Positions 41,971 to 49,713 of a stretch of 64,000 bases of DNA are shown here, piece after piece; positions within the stretch are counted from its first letter, which is position 1, and each line of letters starts with the position of its first letter. Made by a program: the position numbers and the translations under genes. The stretch is from Salipiger abyssi (lineage in GTDB: Bacteria; Pseudomonadota; Alphaproteobacteria; Rhodobacterales; Rhodobacteraceae), in contig NZ_JAEKIS010000019.1 in the NCBI RefSeq assembly GCF_017311415.1, positions 1 through 64,000 of the forward strand. Direction: 5' to 3'. The notes beneath the pieces were generated by a model. That model was not told where the DNA came from, made no database searches, and saw only the letters and a program-made list of their open reading frames with translations.

Positions 41971-42231
41971 ATGGAAAACGCAGCACCTACAGCGGCATGG
42001 GGCAACACCCCCCACCCCCAAGAGGGGAAAGCCCGTCGTGTGCGCGTGAAGCTGGATAGCGTGACCGACGCCCGCAAGGAAATGGCGAAGCTATACCGCG
42101 AAGCCCGCGCCGGGAAAATCGACGTGCAGGACGCAAGCCGCTTGGCAAACATTCTCATGCTTATAGGTCGCATGATCGAAGGCAGCGACTTTGAGCGCCG
42201 CCTAGAAGCCCTTGAAGCGGGGGAACGGTAA
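41971..42231 (+). CDS. Small phage-type protein, possibly packaging-related
   Basis: An 86-residue protein. After a Pro/Ala-rich start it reads VRVKLDSVTDARKEMAKLYR, EARAGKIDVQDASRLANILM, LIGRMIEGSDFERRLEALEA. Small proteins of this pattern are often encoded beside terminase genes in prophages, which hints at DNA packaging (recalled resemblance, not proven). The ribosome binding site is weak. Its stop overlaps the start of the next gene by one base; first of a four-gene overlapping cluster. Confidence 0.65.
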   Translation: MENAAPTAAWGNTPHPQEGKARRVRVKLDSVTDARKEMAKLYREARAGKIDVQDASRLANILMLIGRMIEGSDFERRLEALEAGER

Positions 42232-42491
42232 TGGCCTGCCCCGCAATCGCCGCACGCCTGAAACGGCTGGAAACCCGCAACCGACCGCCCGTCCGGGTTC
42301 ACGGTTCCGTCGCGCGGTTCACGCCCCAAGGCCAGCTTATCGGCACCATGCCGAAGGGGCCGTGCATGATCGTGACCGACCACGGGTCCGACGACGAATG
42401 GCAGGCCGCGCTATTGGCGCAGCAAGCCCGACTTATCAACGAAGCAAGCGAAACAATCGCAGAAGAAGAAGGAAATAGGCACAATGCGTAG
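42231..42491 (+). CDS. Hypothetical protein of the element
   Basis: An 86-residue protein starting with a basic stretch (AIAARLKRLETRNRPPVRVH), a beta-rich centre (GSVARFTPQGQLIGTMPKGP, CMIVTDH) and an acidic helical end. It starts at the last base of the upstream gene (TAATG) and overlaps the downstream one by eight bases, so expression is tightly coupled. No recognised family. Confidence 0.6.
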   Translation: MACPAIAARLKRLETRNRPPVRVHGSVARFTPQGQLIGTMPKGPCMIVTDHGSDDEWQAALLAQQARLINEASETIAEEEGNRHNA

Positions 42492-43209
42492 CGTCATGGG
42501 AAGCCCCGCAATCGGGCACGCAGAAGGGAATAGCGTTCATCTTGTCCCGTCGCGGGCAAACACGATCCAGAATTTGCGCACAAACACTTGGCTGCGCATC
42601 AAGCTTGGCGACCCGGCGAAGCTTCCGAGCGTGAAGAACGATCTTGAAGCCCTGTTTTCCAAGGTCACGGCGACGACCGAAAAGGCGCAGAAGCTAGCGG
42701 GCGACCGGACGCGCAACAAGGCGCAACAGCACATGGCCGCGCACGAACTTGCCGTGCAGCTTTCCAGCGACCTGCGGCGTCACGCCCAAATTTTCGGGAA
42801 GAAGGCCAATGAACTCAAAGACGACGGGCAGGCCGTCGCCGACGAAATCTTGGGACCGCGCGATAACTATGGCTATCTGCAATCCGAAATCCGGGGCTGG
42901 ATCAGGGACCAAATCAAGACACCGGAAGGGATGCAGAAGGTATCCAACGCCTACAAGGTGGATTTGCAGGTCGCATCCACCATCTATTCTTCGCCGTCGT
43001 TTCTCATGGATATGACCGACCAATTGCATTCGACCATGCGCTTGAAAGCCGTCGAACTTTTCGCGCCGTCGGGCTTCAAGCTGTTGAATGAAGGTGTCGA
43101 ACTTGCCGACAAGGTGCAGAACTACGAACGCGTCGTAGGCGACGTGCATTCGTCGTATTACTCGCACGAAGTCGTTGAAGCGGCACAGGCAAGCCGCGTC
43201 GAAGTCTAA
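42484..43209 (+). CDS. Hypothetical helical protein of the element
   Basis: A 241-residue, mostly helical soluble protein: SVKNDLEALFSKVTATTEKA, MAAHELAVQLSSDLRRHAQI, GYLQSEIRGWIRDQIKTPEG, TDQLHSTMRLKAVELFAPSG. No catalytic motif or membrane segment is seen. It overlaps its neighbours on both sides (eight bases upstream, one base downstream), so it belongs to a four-gene unit that may form a complex. The family is not recognised. Confidence 0.65.
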   Translation: MRSVMGSPAIGHAEGNSVHLVPSRANTIQNLRTNTWLRIKLGDPAKLPSVKNDLEALFSKVTATTEKAQKLAGDRTRNKAQQHMAAHELAVQLSSDLRRHAQIFGKKANELKDDGQAVADEILGPRDNYGYLQSEIRGWIRDQIKTPEGMQKVSNAYKVDLQVASTIYSSPSFLMDMTDQLHSTMRLKAVELFAPSGFKLLNEGVELADKVQNYERVVGDVHSSYYSHEVVEAAQASRVEV

Positions 43210-43709
43210 TGACCGCCGCGACGGACATAGCAAAGCTGGTCGCATGGATTGCGGCCAGTAGCCCGGCGAAGCGGCCCGCGCCGATGCACGGCTATGTGCA
43301 GGTGCCGCCCTATGCGTGCCTGTGGCCGATTGACCCCGCCGTTGCGGCCTATCCCGATTGGAGCGGGCTAGGGGAGCGCCAGTTGCCCTTGTGCGTGCCC
43401 ACAGCAGCCCTAGCCGCCCCGGTGATGGATCAGCGCCTAGGCTGGTCCTGTGCGGCCCTGCCAGCCGTTTCCGAGCGCCTGCACCATATCATGCACCATG
43501 TGCCGGAAAGCCGATGGGACGTGCCCACCTGCCTAGCTGTGGGCATCACTTCGCCCGCAACCACGATCAACGCCGCCCTTGCCGCCGAAGGCTTGGCCGT
43601 AGACCTGACCGAAACCGCCTTGCTTGCCGTGCCGCTCTATACCGTTACCGCGTCGGATCGTGCCCGCACCCTTGAAGTCTGCCGCAGCACCTACGCCGTC
43701 GCCGTCTGA
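43209..43709 (+). CDS. Hypothetical protein of the element
   Basis: A 166-residue Ala/Pro-rich protein with three cysteines and several tryptophans: DIAKLVAWIAASSPAKRPAP, YVQVPPYACLWPIDPAVAAY, VSERLHHIMHHVPESRWDVP. Last gene of the overlapping cluster (TAATG junction), followed by a terminator. I recognise no domain; the codon use is like the rest of the element. Confidence 0.6.
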   Translation: MTAATDIAKLVAWIAASSPAKRPAPMHGYVQVPPYACLWPIDPAVAAYPDWSGLGERQLPLCVPTAALAAPVMDQRLGWSCAALPAVSERLHHIMHHVPESRWDVPTCLAVGITSPATTINAALAAEGLAVDLTETALLAVPLYTVTASDRARTLEVCRSTYAVAV

Positions 43710-43740
43710 CATAGCTACCCGAAGTGCCAAGGGCAACTGA

Positions 43741-43779
43741 CCCCGGTTCGCGTTCAACGACGCAGCCGGGGTTTCTTTT
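43741..43779. terminator. Terminator between convergent genes of the element
   Basis: CCCCGG (43741-43746) pairs with CCGGGG (43766-43771), with inner GCGT/ACGC pairing, then TTTCTTTTC. It ends the plus-strand cluster just before the convergent minus-strand gene. Confidence 0.65.
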
Positions 43780-44420
43780 CATTCGTCAGGCGCAGGACGC
43801 GGCGGGATATACGAAACTGGCCCCATTGTCTCAGCCCCTTCAAAGTAGAAAAGCCCAAATTCGTCGGCAAGTTTTTTGATAGCACTAGACTTCCAAATCA
43901 CTTTCGGCCCGCCGTGGTTGATAGCCCAAGCAACCATTCCCGGCTTTGGGTCATCTATCATCAGGTCAAACCAAACCTTTTCATCGGGCTTCCAAACCAC
44001 ATTGTCGGGCAGCAATGCTTTGAGGAAAGGCGCGCACCTTGCAATGTCGCACCAAACTTCGGCAAGCGTGTCCCTCAAACCGACGTCTCTACTGGACATT
44101 GTGACAAGTCGATAAACCATCGCCGCCCACATGAACCAAGCGAACCGACGCATATTGATCTCATCTCTAGCGGCAGACTGTTTTTCAGCGCATTCAATGA
44201 TGAAGTCATCTATCGAGAATGCCGAACCCTGTTGCTTTGCAACGTTGTGCATCGCGCCGACAATTGGAATCAGGTTTTGATACGCTACAAGCACATGCGC
44301 TTTTGTCGCGTTGTCCAATCCATCAAATAGTTCTTTGACGAAGTTCGCATAGTCAGCGTTCCCGCCGTTGAGTATTGCTCGCAACGGGTTCTCAGTCTTC
44401 TTTTTCAGGAACCCGAACAT
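43779..44420 (-). CDS. Hypothetical protein of the element, only gene on the minus strand
   Basis: A 213-residue protein: FGFLKKKTENPLRAILNGGN, NFVKELFDGLDNATKAHVLV, RRFAWFMWAAMVYRLVTMSS and the end WKSSAIKKLADEFGLFYFEG. One hydrophobic helix is possible in the middle. The chosen ATG at 44420 follows GGGGGTATTTG; an ATG at 44435 adds five residues. It lies beside the right end of the element and is read opposite to all the other genes there, the place where accessory cargo such as phage defence often sits. Function unknown. Confidence 0.65.
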   Translation of the reverse strand: MFGFLKKKTENPLRAILNGGNADYANFVKELFDGLDNATKAHVLVAYQNLIPIVGAMHNVAKQQGSAFSIDDFIIECAEKQSAARDEINMRRFAWFMWAAMVYRLVTMSSRDVGLRDTLAEVWCDIARCAPFLKALLPDNVVWKPDEKVWFDLMIDDPKPGMVAWAINHGGPKVIWKSSAIKKLADEFGLFYFEGAETMGPVSYIPPRPAPDE

Positions 44421-44600
44421 CAAATACCCCCGCATTTACAGCCATAGTGATCTAAGCACTTCGAGGGCGCGGTTGGGAAGAGTTTTCGGGCCGAACCCAT
44501 GTCGTTCGACCGGACGGCGACCACAGAAGGGTGCGGCACGCGGTCACGTCTTCGTGAGCGCGTGCGGGGCTTTCGGGGCCGATTTAACGGCTGTCCGAAC

Positions 44601-44619
44601 CTAGGCAATTCTTAGGCAG
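44601..44619. repeat. TTAGGCA-type repeats near the right end of the element
   Basis: CTAGGCA (44601-44607) and TTCTTAGGCAG (44609-44619) lie 53 bases inside the right att site. The eleven-base word is identical in sequence and direction to the one near the left end. The stretch 44436-44671 has no gene. Confidence 0.65.
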
Positions 44620-44671
44620 GGCGATTTTCTGCGAAATTTTCTTAGCTATTTCAATATGTTATAAGGGTAAA

Positions 44672-44748
44672 TGGTAGCGGAGGAGGGACTTGAACCCCCG
44701 ACACGCGGATTATGATTCCGCTGCTCTAACCAACTGAGCTACTCCGCC
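44672..44748 (-). tRNA. tRNA-Met (CAT anticodon), integration site of the element
   Basis: A 77-nt cloverleaf on the minus strand: acceptor GGCGGAG/CTCCGCT, D-arm GCTC-AGTTGGTTA-GAGC, anticodon stem GCGGA/TCCGC with loop ATCATAA (anticodon CAT), T-arm GGGGG-TTCAAGT-CCCTC and encoded ACCA. The body resembles alphaproteobacterial elongator tRNA-Met; it lacks the A11:T24 and C1-A72 features of initiator tRNA. tRNA-Ile2, which also has CAT, is less likely. Its last 15 bases are the att core. Confidence 0.9.
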
Positions 44749-44909
44749 ATACCGTGGAGCGGTGGGTATGATAGCGGGGGCAGAGCGTCAAGCAGAAAAA
44801 TGCAGGGGCGGGCCGCAAAAGAAAGCCGCTCCGGACGGCGTGAAAAATACCTGCTCCTTGAGGCGGCAAAACCGTGTAGGATCGGGAGCCTGAGCCTTAG
44901 GGAGGAGGA

Positions 44910-45314
44910 ATGATGAAACAGAAAGTCAGGTCTGTCGCGGTGGGTCTTCTGGTTGCGGGGGCATTGCCCGCGATGGCCGTGGCGCAGACGGTGAGCGACG
45001 TGCATTTCCCAAAGGGGCAATACGGCACGCATGTCAGCGGTCAGGTCACCGGCCACGATTACCACGACTACCGGCTGGGCGCGGGCGCGGGGCAGGAAAT
45101 GTTTGTCGAGCTCGACAGCGGCGGCTCGGCCTATTTCAACATCCTGCCGCCGGGCAGCGACAATGTTGCGATCTACAACAGCTCGATCAATGGCAACGCC
45201 ACCACGGTGACCCTGCCGGAAAAGGGCACCTATGTGATCCGCGTCTATCTGATGGGAAATGCCGAAGACAGCGGACAGACCGTGCCTTTTGAGCTCGACC
45301 TGTCGATCCAGTAG
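44910..45314 (+). CDS. PliG-like periplasmic inhibitor of g-type lysozyme
   Basis: A 134-residue exported protein. Signal peptide with AVGLLVAGALPAMAVAQ, then VHFPKGQYGTHVSGQVTGHD with the KG..SG..GYDY-like pattern, GQEMFVELDSGGSAYFNILP, LPEKGTYVIRVYLMGNAEDS. This pattern matches PliG, a periplasmic inhibitor that shields peptidoglycan from goose-type lysozyme of animal hosts (activity known in E. coli; inferred here). GGAGG (44901) fits ATG 44913 better than ATG 44910. It lies next to the tRNA, outside the element. Confidence 0.75.
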   Translation: MMKQKVRSVAVGLLVAGALPAMAVAQTVSDVHFPKGQYGTHVSGQVTGHDYHDYRLGAGAGQEMFVELDSGGSAYFNILPPGSDNVAIYNSSINGNATTVTLPEKGTYVIRVYLMGNAEDSGQTVPFELDLSIQ

Positions 45315-45354
45315 GCCGCACAGGGGAGATTGCGGGGCGGGATGCCCCGCAAGC

Positions 45355-46662
45355 CTATTTCACGATCTTTTCGTCGCGGACGAACATGTTGGCCCAGGCG
45401 CGGTCGACCAGCTCGGGCGTCATCTTGTAGGGCAGCCCTTCGAAATCGCACACCGCGATCATCTGATCGATCAGGAAGATTGGCTGATAGTTCGCATAGA
45501 CATTGTTGATCGTCGGATATTTCGTCTTGAGCAGATGCACAAGCGAGGCTTCGTCGAGCTGCATCTTTCTCTTGCGGGCGACCAGCGCGAAGATCTTGAG
45601 GAAATCCTCTTGGTTCGGCCCGTCGATCTTGATCTTGAAGAAGATCCGCCGCAGCGCCGCCTTGTCGAAGATCTCGTTGGGGTGGAAGTTTGTGGAAAAG
45701 ATCACCAGCGTGTCAAAGGGCACCTCGAATTTCTCGCCCGATTGCAGGGCGAGGATGTCCTTGTTCTCTTCCAGCGGCACGATCCAGCGGTTCACCAGCT
45801 TTTGCGGCGGTTCCGCCTGACGGCCGAGGTCGTCGACGATGAAGATGCCACCGGTGGCCTTGAGCTGAAGCGGCGCCTGATAGGTGCGCGCGGTGGGGTT
45901 GTAGACCAGGTCGAGCATGTCGAGCGACAGCTCGCCGCCGGTGATCACCGTGGGGCGCTCACACAGCACATAGCGCGTGTCGAAGCGCGTGGTGCGGCGC
46001 AGGCGCGAGGGGTCGTCCTCGGCGGATTCAGCGGCGGAATGCACGATCGGGTCGTAGACCGAGATCACCTGACCGGAATATTCGATGGCGCGGGGCACAT
46101 AGATCTTGTCGCCCATCGCATCGCGGATGCCGTTCGAGATAGAGGATTTGCCGTTGCCCGGCGGGCCGTACATCAGGATCGACCGCCCGGATCCGACGGC
46201 CGGGCCGAGATGCGCGATCAGGTTTTCCGGCAGCACCAAATCGCCCATGGCGCCGACCAGCTGGTCGCGGGTGATCTGGACGTTGCGGATCGACTGGCGC
46301 TTAACCTGTTCGGCATAGAGATGCAGGGGCACCGGCATCGGGCCGAAATACTCCGATTGCGACAGCGCGTCGAGCGCGCGTGCCTTGCCGGAATCGGTAA
46401 GCTGATAGCTCATCTCGTTGCTGGCATTGGCGCTGAGCGTGCCCATCGCCTCCATAAGCCCCTGCGAGCGCCCCAGGTCGATAAGCTCCTGGGTGATGCC
46501 CATCGGCAGGCAGACCGCCTTGGCCAGCTCGCTCACCGTGTTGGCGTTCTTGCGGAAGATGGTCTTGAGCATGATGTCACGCATGAAGACCGATGAGAGG
46601 CTCATCTCATCCAGACGTTTCGGAGGAGGAGGCGCCATGACGGCGCTGGGTTCCATATTCAT
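45355..46662 (-). CDS. AAA-type ATPase associated with the Tad pilus locus
   Basis: A 435-residue protein. Residues 20-130 form a winged-helix-like part (SELAKAVCLPMGITQELIDL, YQLTDSGKARALDALSQSEY). The AAA domain follows: Walker A MYGPPGNGKSSISNGIRDAM, Walker B GGIFIVDDLGRQ, sensor FSTNFHPNEIFDKAALRR. Such ATPases accompany Tad loci in roseobacters; the role is unknown, perhaps remodelling of an assembly complex or regulation. ATG 46662 (MNMEPSAVM) was chosen over the longer frame to 46719; 46656 is possible. Separated from the prepilin peptidase gene by 108 bases. Confidence 0.75.
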   Translation of the reverse strand: MNMEPSAVMAPPPPKRLDEMSLSSVFMRDIMLKTIFRKNANTVSELAKAVCLPMGITQELIDLGRSQGLMEAMGTLSANASNEMSYQLTDSGKARALDALSQSEYFGPMPVPLHLYAEQVKRQSIRNVQITRDQLVGAMGDLVLPENLIAHLGPAVGSGRSILMYGPPGNGKSSISNGIRDAMGDKIYVPRAIEYSGQVISVYDPIVHSAAESAEDDPSRLRRTTRFDTRYVLCERPTVITGGELSLDMLDLVYNPTARTYQAPLQLKATGGIFIVDDLGRQAEPPQKLVNRWIVPLEENKDILALQSGEKFEVPFDTLVIFSTNFHPNEIFDKAALRRIFFKIKIDGPNQEDFLKIFALVARKRKMQLDEASLVHLLKTKYPTINNVYANYQPIFLIDQMIAVCDFEGLPYKMTPELVDRAWANMFVRDEKIVK

Positions 46663-46770
46663 CTCTGCAAGGCCCCATTCGGATCTGTTGCCGTGTAAGA
46701 AACAACAGCTTTGTGGCAAGAGATGGGCCGGCCTTGGGAATTGCAGCGGCCTCCGCGCCGCGCGCAGGGG

Positions 46771-47268
46771 TCAGCTGCCGTAGAAAACGCCGAGGATCAG
46801 ATAGAGCGCCAGCGTGCCGCCCAGGGCCATGCCCATGGGGAAGCGCTTGCCGCTCGACCAGCTTTTCCATTCGGGGGCGAGCCGTTGCAGCCCCGACCAT
46901 TTCGCGATGCGGTGGCTCAGGAAGGCGGCCAGCAGCGTTGCGGCGAAGAGCGCGAGCAGAAAGCGCAGGTCGCCGACATGGATCATCGGCGCGGCGGCGG
47001 CGGCGAATTTCGCGTCGCCCGCGCCCATCACGCCGCCGGCGTTGAGTGCGATGCCCGCCACCAGAACCGCCGCGAAATGGGTGTAGCGCCAGAGATAGTC
47101 GTCGAAGGGCAGGGCGATCAGCCCGACCAGAACGAAGACGACGACGAGCGCCAGGTTGGCCTGGTTGGTGATCCGCAGCTCCCGCATGTCGGTAAAGCAG
47201 ACATACAGGCAGAGCGGGATCACGAAAGGCGCGAACCAGAGCGCGGAGGCGGCGGAAATCGACAGCAT
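46771..47268 (-). CDS. cpaA: Prepilin peptidase (CpaA/TadV type)
   Basis: A 165-residue inner-membrane aspartyl protease with about five hydrophobic segments. The two catalytic aspartates are in CFTDMRELRITN and GAGDAKFAAA (GxGD motif). It lacks the N-methylation domain of larger PilD enzymes, as in other CpaA/TadV proteins. It would remove the leader from the Flp pilins encoded at the other end of the locus. ATG 47268 lies four bases after the TPR gene. Confidence 0.88.
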   Translation of the reverse strand: MLSISAASALWFAPFVIPLCLYVCFTDMRELRITNQANLALVVVFVLVGLIALPFDDYLWRYTHFAAVLVAGIALNAGGVMGAGDAKFAAAAAPMIHVGDLRFLLALFAATLLAAFLSHRIAKWSGLQRLAPEWKSWSSGKRFPMGMALGGTLALYLILGVFYGS

Positions 47269-47272
47269 CGGA

Positions 47273-48133
47273 TCAGTTTGAAATGTTCGATTCCAGCGCG
47301 GCCAGCGCCGTCGCGGCCGCATCGAAATGTTGCGGATGGGTCTCGATCGCATCGCGCAGCAGCCCTTTGCCGATCTCGACATCGCCGCGCTTGACCGCCG
47401 AGAGACCCAGCGTGTGCAAGAGCTCGGCGCGTTCGACCTGGGTCATCTGCATGACCGGCAATGTGTAGTTGCCCTGGGCGCCGCGCGCCAGAACCAGATT
47501 GTTCTTTGCTGTGAACATCGACGGATCGTGGCGCAGCGTGTCGTAGAACATCTTTTCGGCGCCGGCATAGTCGCCGCGGCTCAGCTTGGAATAGCCCCAG
47601 TTGTTCAGCACCGGCGCGGGGCGCGTGGTGAGCCCCACGGCGGTCTCGTAAAAGCTGTCGGCCTTTTTCCAGTCCTTGTGACTGTCCGCGATCATCGCCT
47701 CCAGGCGGTAGCGCTGATAGGTCTCGTGGGTCGGGGGGATAGAGGTCAGAACCTGTTCGGCTTTTTCCCAGTCGTTATTGCGGATCAGCGCATCGGCGAG
47801 GGCCACGCGGTCCTCGTCGGTCGCCTCCTCATGCTCGACGACGCGGCCCCAGGCGATGGTGGCTTCCTGGCTGCGCTTTGCCCGTACCAGCGATTTGGCA
47901 AGGCCGCGCATCAGGTCGATCCGGCCCGGGTCGATCTTGTTGGCGCGCTGGAAATAGGCGGCCGCCTCCGTCGGGTCTGCTGCCTTGAGCATGACATCGT
48001 TCAGCCCGGCGCCGTCGATGGCGTTCACACCGGCGAATTCGCGGTCGACCGCGTCCTTGTCTATCGTCTTTTCACAGGCGGAAAGGGTGATAACCCCTGC
48101 GGCGCAGAGGATCACAAGGGTAGGGTGGCGCAT
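47273..48133 (-). CDS. TadD-like TPR lipoprotein
   Basis: A 286-residue lipoprotein (lipobox VITLSAC, Cys20) with several tetratricopeptide repeats, e.g. AAAYFQRANKIDPGRIDLMR, WGYSKLSRGDYAGAEKMFYD. TadD proteins are needed for Flp secretion, probably as pilotins or scaffolds for the secretin (family knowledge). It follows a second TPR lipoprotein after 30 bases and precedes cpaA by four. Confidence 0.83.
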   Translation of the reverse strand: MRHPTLVILCAAGVITLSACEKTIDKDAVDREFAGVNAIDGAGLNDVMLKAADPTEAAAYFQRANKIDPGRIDLMRGLAKSLVRAKRSQEATIAWGRVVEHEEATDEDRVALADALIRNNDWEKAEQVLTSIPPTHETYQRYRLEAMIADSHKDWKKADSFYETAVGLTTRPAPVLNNWGYSKLSRGDYAGAEKMFYDTLRHDPSMFTAKNNLVLARGAQGNYTLPVMQMTQVERAELLHTLGLSAVKRGDVEIGKGLLRDAIETHPQHFDAAATALAALESNISN

Positions 48134-48163
48134 TTGTTGCGTCCTTTTACTGCTCTTGCCTCA

Positions 48164-48721
48164 TCAGCCGATGCGGTGGATCAGATAGGTTCCGCTGCCC
48201 CGCCGCTCGAGCCTGTATTCTTGTTCTTCGGCGTCAGCATAGCCCGGATTTTCAAATTTTGCGAGCGCCAAGCGCAGATTGTCGCGGATTGCGTCACTTT
48301 CGCCATTGTCGAGCGCGTAGGCACGCCGGAACACTTCCGCAGCCTCAGCGGTCTTTCCGCGTTCGATCAGCACGACGCCGAGATTGTTCCAGGCCTCTGC
48401 CCATTCGGGTTCCGCATCCACCGCCTTGCGCAGGAGCGTCTCCGACTGGTTCAGCCGCCCGAGCCCCAGATTGGCCGAACCCAGCGATGTCAGCACCTCT
48501 CCGGTCAGCCCGTGCTTGCCGGCGGCGCGGGTGTAGGCCTCGAGCGCCAGCTCGTATTCTCCCGCCTCCATCAGCTGATGGCCCACAATCAAGCCGTCCA
48601 CCGCCTCGCCGCGCGGGTCGACGGCGGGCGCGTAGGTCGGGTTGTCGGACGCAAACGGGCCGCCTGTGGAACAGGCGGCCAGCAGCAGGCTCGTCAGGCA
48701 GGCGGTCAGGCCTAATTTCAT
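48164..48721 (-). CDS. tadD: TadD-like TPR lipoprotein (shorter)
   Basis: A 185-residue lipoprotein with lipobox LLLAACS (Cys17) and three or so TPR units (HQLMEAGEYELALEAYTRAA, AEAWNNLGVVLIERGKTAEA). With the next gene it makes two TPR lipoproteins in tandem, a usual feature of alphaproteobacterial tad loci. It lies four bases after tadC. Confidence 0.83.
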   Translation of the reverse strand: MKLGLTACLTSLLLAACSTGGPFASDNPTYAPAVDPRGEAVDGLIVGHQLMEAGEYELALEAYTRAAGKHGLTGEVLTSLGSANLGLGRLNQSETLLRKAVDAEPEWAEAWNNLGVVLIERGKTAEAAEVFRRAYALDNGESDAIRDNLRLALAKFENPGYADAEEQEYRLERRGSGTYLIHRIG

Positions 48722-48725
48722 CGCG

Positions 48726-49700
48726 TCACTTGAAGCTGATATTCCCGAGCTGTGTGATGCTCATCACCGACGGACCAACAAGAATGATCAGCAGCGGTGG
48801 CACCGTGAGCATCATAGTGGTCAGGGTCATCTTTGTCGGCAGTTTGTTTGCCTTTTCTTCGGCACGCATGACCCTTTTGTCACGCATTTCCGACGCATAG
48901 ACCCGCAGCGCGTCGGCAATCGACGTCCCGAAGCTGGCCGCCTGGTTCAGAACGGTCACGAAAGAGGCAACGTCCTGCACGCCGCAGCGCTCACCCATGT
49001 CGCTGAGCACGCTGCGCTTGTCCTTGCCGGCCTTCATCTCGTGACTGATGATCTCGAATTCATCGGCCAGCGCCGGGTAGGAGGCGCGGATTTCTCTGGC
49101 AACGCGTACGATGGACTGGTCGAGCGACTGACCCGCCTCGACGCAGACCAGCATCATGTCGAGCGCGTCGGGAAAGCCTTCCTCGATCTGCTTCTTGCGC
49201 TCTTCGACGCGCTTGGTGATCCAGTATTTGGGCGCGAGGTAGCCGATGGCGCCGGGGCCGACGATGTAGATCAGCTTGGTTTGCAGCGTCGCGTCGGGGC
49301 CGTCCTTGAACAGAAAGTAATAGATCGTGCCCACGATCAGCAGCCCTATACCCAGCACCATCTGCGCCAAATAGTAGAGCCGCACCGCATCGCGGGTACG
49401 ATAGCCCGCCTGCAACAGCTTGAGCCGCATCTGCCCGAGTTCCTCGGCGCTTTGCGGTTCGAGATACTGGGCGTATTTGTTGAGCTTTGCATGGCGGCGG
49501 TTGTCGCGCAGGATCGCTTTGGTTTCCGCGTCCATCCGGGCGCGACCGCTCTTGGCGAGCTTGTCCATCGGGTCGGGCTTCTGTTTCAGAAGCATCGGGA
49601 TGGTGGCGAGGATCAGCAGAAGGGCCAGGCCCGCGACGACCATCAGCGGTCCCGCCGGGCCGAGCGCCTCGGTGATCATGGTTCCAAGTGTGTCGAACAT
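48726..49700 (-). CDS. tadC: Tad pilus inner-membrane platform protein TadC
   Basis: A 324-residue GspF-like membrane protein with four hydrophobic segments. The T2SSF core is EEGFPDALDMMLVCVEAGQS followed by LDQSIVRVAREI, with the repeat-like ASFGTSIADALRVYASEMRD near the end. With TadB it forms the membrane platform on which CpaF acts. The segment just before the first helix is short. 13 bases after tadB. Confidence 0.9.
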   Translation of the reverse strand: MFDTLGTMITEALGPAGPLMVVAGLALLLILATIPMLLKQKPDPMDKLAKSGRARMDAETKAILRDNRRHAKLNKYAQYLEPQSAEELGQMRLKLLQAGYRTRDAVRLYYLAQMVLGIGLLIVGTIYYFLFKDGPDATLQTKLIYIVGPGAIGYLAPKYWITKRVEERKKQIEEGFPDALDMMLVCVEAGQSLDQSIVRVAREIRASYPALADEFEIISHEMKAGKDKRSVLSDMGERCGVQDVASFVTVLNQAASFGTSIADALRVYASEMRDKRVMRAEEKANKLPTKMTLTTMMLTVPPLLIILVGPSVMSITQLGNISFK

Positions 49701-49713
49701 GGCTGGGGCCTCT

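Larger units (their letters stand above)
36551..44686. mobile_element. Integrated element of 8.1 kb in tRNA-Met (satellite- or island-like)
   Basis: The 15-bp sequence TGGTAGCGGAGGAGG occurs at 36551-36565 and 44672-44686. The right copy is the 3' end of tRNA-Met(CAT), the left copy lies beside a tyrosine integrase. Between them are integrase, AlpA-like regulator, primase-helicase and seven unrecognised genes. GAA is favoured over GAG for glutamate, the reverse of the flanking genes. No capsid, tail, portal, relaxase or mating genes are visible. Size and content fit a phage satellite or a small replicating island. Confidence 0.85.

Noticed and set aside
44672-44748. tRNA-Ile2 or initiator tRNA-Met
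   Set aside because: Both also have CAT, but the body resembles elongator tRNA-Met of alphaproteobacteria, and it lacks the unpaired first acceptor position and GC-rich anticodon stem run of initiators. A specificity model would settle Met versus Ile2.
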